A stretch of DNA of 64,000 bases from Parasponia andersonii. Taxonomy: Eukaryota; Streptophyta; Magnoliopsida; Rosales; Cannabaceae. Below are positions 37,781 through 46,621 of this stretch, in pieces. Position 1 is the stretch's first letter; every line of letters starts with the position of its first letter. The stretch lies in the NCBI GenBank assembly GCA_002914805.1, contig JXTB01000094.1:614607-678606 (forward strand), in the 5' to 3' direction. The notes beneath the pieces are model-generated. The model worked only from the letters and a program-made list of their open reading frames with translations, was not told the DNA's origin and did not search any database. The position numbers and the translations under genes were made by a program.

Positions 37781-37788
37781 TGGGAGAT
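37781..37788 (+). promoter_or_regulatory. Polypurine tract of inner Copia element
   Basis: 'gctaagtgggagat' immediately before the 3' LTR 'tgttag', the usual plus-strand primer for Copia. Confidence 0.8.
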
Positions 37789-39529
37789 TGTTAGAATAAT
37801 ATCCAATAAAACAGTTTATTATTTAGACATTATAAACAATAATTATTGGTTTATTTAGTATCTCTTTGTTATTAATAAATTTCATGTTATGAATTTCTAT
37901 TTCATTTATGTCCTATTGATATACATGTGATGTGTATGTTTATCTTATGCAAATATCTAAAAAATTCCAAGATATGAAAAAGAGTAATAAAGAATTATTC
38001 GTATGATGAGTTCATATATGGGAGACATTATATTATTTATTTCATTATGTCTAAATTAAATTGTTCGCATTCTGCATATTGAAAATGGAATACTTTACTA
38101 TGCCATAGAATGTAGTGTTGTCTATTTAATTGATGAAGTCTCTAATTATCGAAGTGAGTCTTCGCATAGAAATACTAGTGTGTTATAAGAAAGTTATAAC
38201 AGTATCGAACATGACCTAGTGAATTATCGAAGTGAGTCTTCGCATAGAAACACTAGTGTGTTATAAGAAAGTTATAACAGTATCGAACAGAACCTAGTGA
38301 ATTAGAATTTAAGGTTAAGTACCGTAACTCAAATTTCTAATTTTACTAATCTAGCACTATTATAAAAGACCTTAATCCTAGTGATTAATGAACTTACTTT
38401 CATGTGTTTTGTTTTTTTGAGTTACTAAAGGACTAGTTCCGATTTATGGTTTGAACTCTGGTATCTTGGAAGATAAGGTATATGAAATGTGTAGAAAGTT
38501 TTTCATAATAGACACCATGCATATGATGTCATTTTGAGTTTTTTTCAAGTACTTGGATAACATAAACCAGGGCCCCAGTATTCACTATGTGAATTTGACT
38601 ATATTGGCATAAGCATATACAAATACCATAGTTAACTATTATCTATTAGATGAAATATGGCAACTCAAAGGTAAATATGTACTAGAGGGGTAATACGATA
38701 ATTTCACCTTACTAGTACGTTATTGCATTGGGAGTATATCTACAGGTATAGTATATACTAAATGAATCAAGCTAATTAATTGTTAATAAGTTTCACAAAA
38801 AATAAATGACATTTAGTCCAAGAATTCAATATTGGGCCTATAGTGGTGTGCCACAATATTAATAGACAAGGTCTAATTATAATTAAGAATTAACTATGAT
38901 ATTGGGTATATGGTTAATTGGAGCTTAGGCTTTATGGATCCATCTGGTCTCCTGTCTAGCTCAAATTAAAGCCCAATAATTATTTGATAATCAGTTGAGC
39001 CCAACAAGCCCAATAAATCTATTAGGGTTTACTAATCTCTCTATAGTTAAGACAAAAGTTCTCTAGTAACCAAATATAAATGTTACACGTGAAACACCCT
39101 CTTGAGAAGAGAGTGTCACATGAAAAATAGAGAGAGAGAGAGAGAGAGAGAGTAGAGAAAATCGGCCACCACTAAAGATTCACTGTCCTTGGTGTTTCGG
39201 TCATCCCGGAGAAATTGATTCAAAGAAATTGTCTTCTTATTCATCTGCAGATCTCTTTATTGTGAATCAAGAAGGTGACTACCCATTAGATCAATCAAAC
39301 GGCTTTCAAGAATAACGGGAAGACAAGAAAGTTGTGAAGCGAATTTGGGTATTGTTCTTATCTAGATCAAGAGTTAATTTATGTTAGATCATGATCCGAA
39401 ATGTTTTGTAAAAAGAAATATTTTAAACGATTAATTCCACTGCATTTCTTGATTTTACAAAATTACGGTATTCTTGAAAATAATTTTATGAAAATATTTT
39501 TCAGAAATTTATTCCAGCTAACACCAGCA
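37789..39529 (+). repeat. 3' LTR of inner Copia element
   Basis: 1741 bp partner of 29813-31450, about 100 bp longer, mostly because of the 78-bp duplication at 38150-38305 and a longer GA run near 39131-39151. Confidence 0.9.
38150..38305. repeat. 78-bp tandem duplication present only in the 3' LTR
   Basis: The unit starting 'cgaagtgagtcttcgcat' at 38150 repeats at 38228 with very few differences. The 5' LTR has one copy (from about 30174). The junctions share 'attatcgaag'. Confidence 0.9.
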
Positions 39530-39975
39530 GATTTTACTTTAAAAATTTGAAAGGATGACTTAAAATTTTTCTATTAATATATGTCGATGATATGTTGTTG
39601 GCCTGTGAAGATAAATAAGAAATTCAAAAACTAAAGCAAACTCTTCAGTCTAAGTTTGATATGAAGGATCTTGGATCAGCTAGAAAAATACTGGGTATAG
39701 AAATATTGAGGGATAGGAAAGCACATAAGCTGTTCTTATCTCAGAAGAGTTATCTTAAAAAGGTTCTACAAAGGTTTTCAGTGGAAAATTCCGAAGTTAT
39801 CTAAAAAAAGCTCTATAAAGGTTTTCAGTGGAAAATTCTAAACATGCAACTTTGCCTTTAGCTGGTCATTTTAAGTTCTCTGCTGCTCAATGTCCAATTA
39901 CAGGTGATCAAAAGAAAGACATAGCATTAGTTACTTATGCTAATGCCATAGGGTCTCTGATGTATCAATTAGTAA
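39530..39975 (+). pseudogene. Outer Copia element, right part: RT with YVDD and start of RNase H region
   Basis: Continues the RT broken at 29812. It contains 'LLIYVDDMLLA' (about 39568-39602), 'KFDMKDLGSA' (about 39653-39682), 'LFLSQKSYLKKVLQRFS' (39731-39781), then a ~50-bp local duplication ('aaggttttcagtggaaaatt' at 39772 and 39818) and 'IGSLMYQ' near 39950-39968, where homology stops. The RNase H domain and 3' LTR are missing. Confidence 0.85.
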
Positions 39976-40189
39976 ATTAACCAAATATTATTACTCTTTA
40001 TTATAGAAACTAATTTAACTTTAGTTTTCTACTAACCAAATAGGTTTACTATTTATGAAAGAGACTAAGAGAAAATGATACAGAGTACGATCTTTTTAAA
40101 AATAATTACCAAAATACGGTCTAACTCATTTTACTTATTTCTATACAGACTTTATTTGAAAAATACTAATATTTTAATTTTTTTTTATC

Positions 40190-42510
40190 TCTTCTCATCT
40201 CTCACTCAAATCTGAGGAGTTTGACTTATCTTCTTCAACAGCAACATTTAGATCTAGGGTTGTGAAGTATATTATCCAGACTCGATCTAAGAAACCTTCT
40301 TTCTAGCTTGGATCTGTTTTTATATTGATTGATAGATAGAAGATAAACTTGAACAGAGTTTTATTTTACTTTTTTCCCTAATGAAATTGTTTCTTTTGTG
40401 TTTTTATTCTCTTTTAATAATGAAAGAGAAGAATCGTGTTTGAATTCTTTTTTATTTTATTAATTTAATGGGGCACTTGGAAGCTTGGCATCGAAATGGG
40501 TATTTGATTGTATTACTAGAAGAATACATTGTCATTCCCTATCACTTTTTGGTATTTCTTTTTTATTATCCTTTTTTTTCTTTCTTTCTTTAACTTGTGA
40601 CTTTTCAGCACATGATTTTTTGTCTCAATTTGTATTTGTAAGCTACATGGTTATATATGTATATATTTTCAATAGGTATAATAAGATGCCGACCTGGTGT
40701 TCAATAAAATGTCGTTAAGGATTACTATACTTAATTATATAATTTGTATTTTTAGGTAACGACAATTATTATCCTTAATTCAATGTTGGGGTCTTAAAAA
40801 CAAAATACATGATATGTATTCTAGAAATGCAGAGTAAAATGTATTCCATCTACAGTGAATAATCACATGATTTCCTTCTCTTGAAATAAGAATTTGGACT
40901 TTTTTTTTCCTAGCATAATAATGTTGTAGCTGATCTTGTAGTTGAAATGTAGTTGAAATGTTGTAGCTGATCTTGTAGTTGACCACTTGTAAAACTAATT
41001 ACCAATTTATTATTAGAAAGCATAAACTAATTGATTCTTGTAAAACTAATTACCAATTTATTATTAGAAACCATAAACTAATTGATTTTTGAAAATTAGA
41101 AACTAAATTGATTACTAGAAACCAATAACTATATTAGTTTCTCCCATAAATATCATCATAATTTAATTAATAGAAACTGAAAACTAAATTAATTTTTATC
41201 ATAAACAATAAAACTATTTGGTTAATTCAATTATTGATTACTAGAAACCAATTTAATTATTGGAAACCAGTACTTAGAAGCTAAAAACTAAATAGGTTTA
41301 ATAACTAGTAACTATTCAAGGAATAAATGCTCCAAATTTTTATGGCCAACTAACTTAAACTAAAGCTATTAAATCAATATCTAACAGTCATGATGATTAA
41401 TAAATAAATATTAAAATACTTATTAGTTACTAGTTATTGGAAATTTGTTTGGTTTCTATCAACTGGTTTCTAATAATTAGATTAATTTTTAGTAATCAAT
41501 AATTGAATTAACCAAATAGTTTTACTGTTTATGATAGAAACTAATTTAGTTTTCAATTTCTATTAACTAAATAGTTATGATATTAATGGGAGAAACTGAT
41601 ATGGTTATTCATTTCTCATAAATAATTTGGTTTATAGTTTCCAAAAATCAATTAGTTTATAGTTTCTAATAATAAATTGGTAATTAGTTTTACGAATGGT
41701 CAATTACAAGATCAGCTACAACATTATTATGCTAGGAAAAAAAAAGTCCAAATTCTTATTTCAAGAGAAGGAAATCATGTGATTATTCACTGTAGATGGA
41801 ATACATTTTACTCTGCATTTCTAGAATACATATCATGTATTTTGTTTTTAAGACCCCAACATTGAATTAAGGATAATAATTGTCGTTACCTAAAAATACA
41901 AATTATATAATTAAGTATAGTAATCCTTAACGACATTTTATTGAACACCAGGTCGGCATCTTATTATACCTATTGAAAATATATACATATATAACCATGT
42001 AGCTTACAAATACAAATTGAGACAAAAAATCATGTGCTGAAAAGTCACAAGTTAAAGAAAGAAAGAAAAAAAAGGATAATAAAAAAGAAATACCAAAAAG
42101 TGATAGGGAATGACAATGTATTCTTCTAGTAATACAATCAAATACCCATTTCGATGCCAAGCTTCCAAATGCACATTAAACTAATAAAATAAATTAGAAT
42201 ATTCAAGCATAATTCTTCTCTTTCATCGTTTTGAAAAGACAAAAGAAATAATTTTATTAGGGAAAAAATAAAATAAAACTCTGTTCAAGTTCATTTTCTA
42301 CTAATACCGATATCTTAGTTTGTCTATCAATTAATATAAGAATATATCAAAGCTAGAAAGCTTGCTTTCTTAAAGACTTAAATCATGGAGACTCTAAAGC
42401 TAAGTCGTTTGCCAAGCATCAAAAGATATCGAGTCTAGATGGATATATTTCACAAATCCTCAATCTAAACATTATCAGTCCCTCGTATCTGAGTGAGAGA
42501 CGAAAAGAGA
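40190..42510. repeat. Long foldback: two ~1.1 kb inverted arms around a ~100 bp spacer
   Basis: Left arm about 40190-41324, right arm about 41424-42510, reverse complements of each other. The middle section of the arms (40485-40985 against 41677-42160) is almost identical: it translates to the same 62- and 77-residue strings in both arms. The outer ~280 bp and inner ~330 bp are clearly diverged. The inner parts are built from many variants of 'agaaactaatttagttt' and 'accaaatag'. No transposase is visible. Could be a non-autonomous foldback DNA transposon or an inverted duplication. Confidence 0.85.
40924..41093. repeat. Local tandem duplications private to the left foldback arm
   Basis: 'gttgtagctgatcttgtagt' is repeated at 40924 and about 40960, and a 51-bp unit starting 'cttgtaaaactaattacc' is repeated at 40986 and 41037. 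The right arm has single copies. Confidence 0.8.
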
Positions 42511-42517
42511 GGGGGAA

Positions 42518-42637
42518 TGTCACGACCCAAAACCTGGGCTAATGGCAGAAGGGGAATTTCACAAGGTGGGAAATTCCTTAATTTATTTGAAAAGTTTCAA
42601 AAGTTCTAGTTTTTATAAAAATTGTCCATTTAAATAA
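42518..42637 (+). mobile_element. LTR-like start running into the assembly gap
   Basis: 'tgtcacgacccaaaacctgg' at 42518 is a typical opening of plant Ty3/Gypsy LTRs. Only 120 bp are visible before the Ns. Confidence 0.4.
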
Positions 42638-43089
42638 NNNNNNNNNNNNNNNNNNNNNNNNNNNNNNNNNNNNNNNNNNNNNNNNNNNNNNNNNNNNNNN
42701 NNNNNNNNNNNNNNNNNNNNNNNNNNNNNNNNNNNNNNNNNNNNNNNNNNNNNNNNNNNNNNNNNNNNNNNNNNNNNNNNNNNNNNNNNNNNNNNNNNNN
42801 NNNNNNNNNNNNNNNNNNNNNNNNNNNNNNNNNNNNNNNNNNNNNNNNNNNNNNNNNNNNNNNNNNNNNNNNNNNNNNNNNNNNNNNNNNNNNNNNNNNN
42901 NNNNNNNNNNNNNNNNNNNNNNNNNNNNNNNNNNNNNNNNNNNNNNNNNNNNNNNNNNNNNNNNNNNNNNNNNNNNNNNNNNNNNNNNNNNNNNNNNNNN
43001 NNNNNNNNNNNNNNNNNNNNNNNNNNNNNNNNNNNNNNNNNNNNNNNNNNNNNNNNNNNNNNNNNNNNNNNNNNNNNNNNNNNNNNNNN
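42638..43089. other. Assembly gap, 452 N
   Basis: Run of N. Any frame crossing it is meaningless. Both edges lie in repeat sequence, which explains why the gap could not be closed. Confidence 1.
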
Positions 43090-43237
43090 GGCTGAAAAGG
43101 GGAACGAAGCACTCTTTATAAGGGTGTGGATACCTTTCCCTATCAGACGCGTTTTGAAAACCGTGAGCTGCGGAGGGCGGTTTGGTCCAAGTGGCAAAGC
43201 GGACAATATCTGCTAGCGGGATTCTTAGGCTGCTACA
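43090..43237 (+). mobile_element. TRIM-like LTR, 3' part
   Basis: Contains the recognisable words 'ctctttataagggtgtgg', 'cagacgcgttttgaaaacc' and 'aaagcggacaatatctgct', and ends 'ggctgctaca'. These occur together in a small LTR family spread widely in eudicots; the 'gcggacaatatc' block is also shared with Cassandra LTRs. The 5' end is lost in the gap, and no internal region or second LTR follows, so it may be a solo LTR. The family statement is from memory. Confidence 0.6.
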
Positions 43238-43763
43238 GGGAAAATGAAAACATTGTCATTTTTCAAATTAAGTCTGTATAGAAATAAATAAAATAAGTTA
43301 GAACGTATTTTGGTCAATATTAAAAAAAAAAAAAATTCTGCTATGTGTCATTTTCCCATCTTCCTTTCCCGTTACATTAGGTTTTGAACCATGTCCAACT
43401 TGTTTTCGGTACAATCCATGAAAACGACTGTACATTGGCATAATCTAAGAACTCGAGGGGTACCATAGTAATTTGAGTCCTTCTAACATCTCCTAATACA
43501 CTGACTGGCTTACGTGGCATATTTCTATTCGACATATATTCCAGGCCTAAGCTCCTCAAAAAAGCTTCGTTACCAGAGCAGCATAGCCTTGCTTGTCGCT
43601 AATGTTTCGTTTCAGCCAAAAGAGGGAAAATTCCAGAGCGAGGAGGTTTTTGAGCTCAACAATGAAGCTTTAGCTTTTATTAATGGAGGGAGGGAGAGAG
43701 AGAGAGAGAGAGAGAAGGGGATTTAGCTTTTAAGCTTTAGAGAGAGAAAAGCAGATATCAGGG
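43238..43763 (+). promoter_or_regulatory. Upstream region and leader of the seven-exon gene
   Basis: Directly upstream of the ATG at 43764 lies a GA-rich leader with a (GA)n microsatellite at 43686-43715 and a second GA patch at 43739-43750, typical of plant 5' leaders. No certain TATA box was seen. 43320-43335 is an A run. Confidence 0.45.
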
Positions 43764-46621
43764 ATGGAGAATAGCAGTAGTAGTAGTAGTAACAATGGCT
43801 TTCTAGTTACGAATCAGGGAAAGCCAAGTCCGGGAATCCGATTAGAGAATCCGTTTACTTTGAAAGTGGGTCAGGTATTTACCGGGTTTGGCTTCGGCTG
43901 CGGTATTGGTATAGGCGTGGGTCGCCCCATAAATCTAGGTACTCTGCCCTTTTCTCATTCTGCACCTCTGACCCTTTCCTCTCGTTATATCTCTCTCTCA
44001 AACTTCAATTTTATCCACTAATGGACTTAGGGAAGCTCTTTCAGTCCAAAAATGATGAAACCCATTTGAAACCAGATGCTAAGAAACCATGTACTTCAAT
44101 CTTTTATACCAAATTCTGTGTCTGCCTTTCGTTTTAGCTTTGATATAGCTGTTTAGTTGCTCGTGTTATACGATTGCTATAAAGTAGAGGCCAAAAGCCC
44201 TTTGGCATATAATTGATGGAGTTTTAGAATTTGTTATTTTCTTTTGAAAGTTGGTGGATTTTTGTTTTGGTGTATCTACTTTCAGTAGAATGCACGTATT
44301 TGTATTTGTGGAAGCTAATGGACAGTCTTAAAGTATATTAAAGACCACCTTAATATGATATCATTTGTTACTTTGTTAGAAGTTTTGTACTGAAAGACTA
44401 GGAGATTTTTGTTACTTTCAAAGCACAGTTTGATTATGATGTTATTGTTTGTTCTGCTGCTGTGGCTGATATTAGTTATTCATATATCGATTAAACCATG
44501 TACCAGGTGCAATTCCTGTATTAAATGAAGTCATGAGTGCCGCAAGAGGTGCAACTTATACATTTTCTGGTGTTACTAGACATGTAAACAACTCGGTAAT
44601 TCAAATTCGTCGTTTTACTTGGCCTTCTTTTTGAACAGAGCTATCTCCTTTTGTATCAAAAACTCAGAAGTGGGAAATGACTACAAAATTTTACAGCTTA
44701 AAGACTTAGAACCTCCTATGTTTATTTTACCTTTTTTTTTTTTTTTTTTCCTTCAGTTTAAGAAGCTCGGGGCTAAGAACATTGAAGCTGGCATTGGATG
44801 TGGAGTTGGTTTTGGGCATGGTTTTGGAGTTGGTAAGCCATGATATGACATTTTGGAGCTAACCAATGTTAAAAACTTTCTCCCGCTTCAACTTAAATTA
44901 CGTCTTAAACATTCTTTTTGCTTGGCAGGCCTTGCTATGAAGCCTAGTGTATTGCAGCAAATTCAGATTTCGCTTGCTGTATGTATTATCTTCTATTGTT
45001 AATATTGCTCATTTGTCATTAGCTAACTTAGACCTGTAACTAGAGTTTCAAAATTTGCTAGCTAGCCATGACAAAAGTGATGATGAAGTTTGGCATTGCT
45101 CCCAATTTATCCATTGGTCAAGGTGCCCTTCCAAGTTTTCAAAGAGGTATGAGCATGCTGAACAATCCATCGAGCCAAAACCCAGTGGGACGTATCATGC
45201 AGTTGGCAACAAAACTACCTGACCATGCTTCTCATGGCTCGCCTGGATATGAAAGTAGAAGTACAGATTCAAGTTATGCAAATACAATGTCAAAAAGCAC
45301 TTCAACTGACACAGCCTTTGGTAGTAGGACAGAAAAAGTTCTCAGCAGTTTTCTGCAGAATCCAGTTCTGAAAGGAGAGGGGAGCGAACTAAATGAAGTG
45401 GTATGTTATGGATGGAGAAAGTTCATGTATTATCTGTTAGCTTAGCGTATAACACTTTTACTTGCTTCAAAAGGTTTTCTTGTGTCATTATCTTTTGGAA
45501 GGGTTTGTTATATATCATTGTAGAAACTTCTTGAAGCTATAATTAATTTCCTTCTTGGTTGGAATGTTATTTAACAGAACTTGAATGACTTGCAAATGTC
45601 TTCATTCGTTTCTGAAATTGAGACTAGAGCAGTGTTACTGCATTAGTGAGGAATTTTCTGGGAATTGAATTTCAGAACCACACAAGATGACTGTGCACTG
45701 ATTCACCCTTATATAAATTTAAATTATGTTACCATTTTACTTAAAGAAAAATTCCTCATTTCGGGAAAAAGTTGATCAGACTCGAATAACTTTTGTGAAT
45801 TGGCTGGCCCTGGAATTGCCTGTTTATGAACAAGTGGATGCACTTAACAATTGGTAAAAATGATAAATATACATGATGATGTCGAGTGGTACATTTCCCA
45901 TATTAGCACCCTAATAAAGATCACGCATGCTTTCATATGTTGTTCTTGAGTTCTCTTGTAATGGATCACGTTTAGTATTTTGTAATTATTATATAATTGT
46001 GTCACACAAAATAGAAACATTTTGTTTGAACATTCTCCCTTTCTTTTGGGAGAGGGTAGGGGAAGTATTGTGGAGTATCTTTCCTGATCTTTATTCATAT
46101 TATCCAATGAATTGAAGATTGAATTTTATGTTTGTAGGACGGACAGTTGAGGTCAGAAAACAACATGCTTCACATGGTAATCTCCAACATAAACCACTAG
46201 TAGCTTTGATTCTGATTCTACTGTTTTTCATTCTTTTAACAAGGATTTGGTCTCTAAGGGAACTACACCAATATGCTGTTTTTCCTGGCTTATAATCCAT
46301 TAAGGAACTCTAAATTTGTAGTTTATGACATCAGTTTCCCCGGATTATGGATGTTAAAGTTTCTGTCTAATGTACAAGATGCCCAGGTCATATTTTGAGT
46401 GGTATAACTTTTCACTTATTCTTTCTTTTTGCATAAACAATCAGGTACTGAAACACCAGCAAGTCATTGAGGAGCTGAAAGAGGAGAATGAGAAGCTTCG
46501 CCAGATACTGGTCGAAGAGCTGAAAATACCACCTGCAAAGCTGCAAACAACTTATCCAAGTAAAAACAGATCTCCGTGTTCTGATTGTTTTGAGTGTAGA
46601 AGAAAACAAAGGAAAAAATAG
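43764..46621 (+). CDS. Glycine-rich plant protein with C-terminal coiled coil (7 exons, 314 aa), function unknown
   Basis: Exons by GT-AG junctions: 43764-43938, 44507-44595, 44757-44832, 44929-44978, 45062-45400, 46138-46176, 46445-46621. They sum to 945 nt, and every junction keeps frame, which strongly supports the model. The protein starts with a serine-rich stretch, then 'LKVGQVFTGFGFGCGIGIGVG' style glycine-rich sequence (about residues 33-54), and a second glycine-rich block with 'GCGVGFGHGFGVG' in exon 3. Exon 5 is serine/threonine-rich and probably disordered. Exon 7 has a predicted coiled coil ('VIEELKEENEKLRQILVEEL', about residues 262-281) and a tail with C-x2-C-x2-C and a basic run. 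It resembles uncharacterised plant proteins sometimes labelled cadmium-induced AS8-like, but I am unsure of that label. The glycine-rich blocks could pack as small-residue membrane segments. No biochemical role can be stated. The start is the first ATG after the GA-rich leader. Confidence 0.85.

Larger units (their letters stand above)
29813..39529 (+). mobile_element. Inner Ty1/Copia retrotransposon with both LTRs, 9.7 kb
   Basis: Complete in structure but dead in coding. Order: 5' LTR, primer site, a long ~2.35 kb leader with a GC-rich island, gag with CCHC knuckle, protease, integrase, RT, RNase H, polypurine tract, 3' LTR. The order protease-integrase-RT-RNase H defines Copia. The 1.6-1.7 kb LTRs and long leader resemble the TAR/Angela-like lineages, but that assignment needs a tree. 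The two LTRs differ at very roughly one base in twelve by eye, so the insertion is old. It lies inside the RT of another Copia element. Confidence 0.95.

Noticed and set aside
40485..42160. Mirror-image open frames (77 and 62-68 codons) in the foldback arms
   Set aside because: They duplicate each other because the DNA is inverted; low complexity, no domain, and no evidence of selection on the frame.
42613..43206. Minus-strand open frames across the N run
   Set aside because: Ns contribute no stop codons, so the frames are artefacts of the gap.
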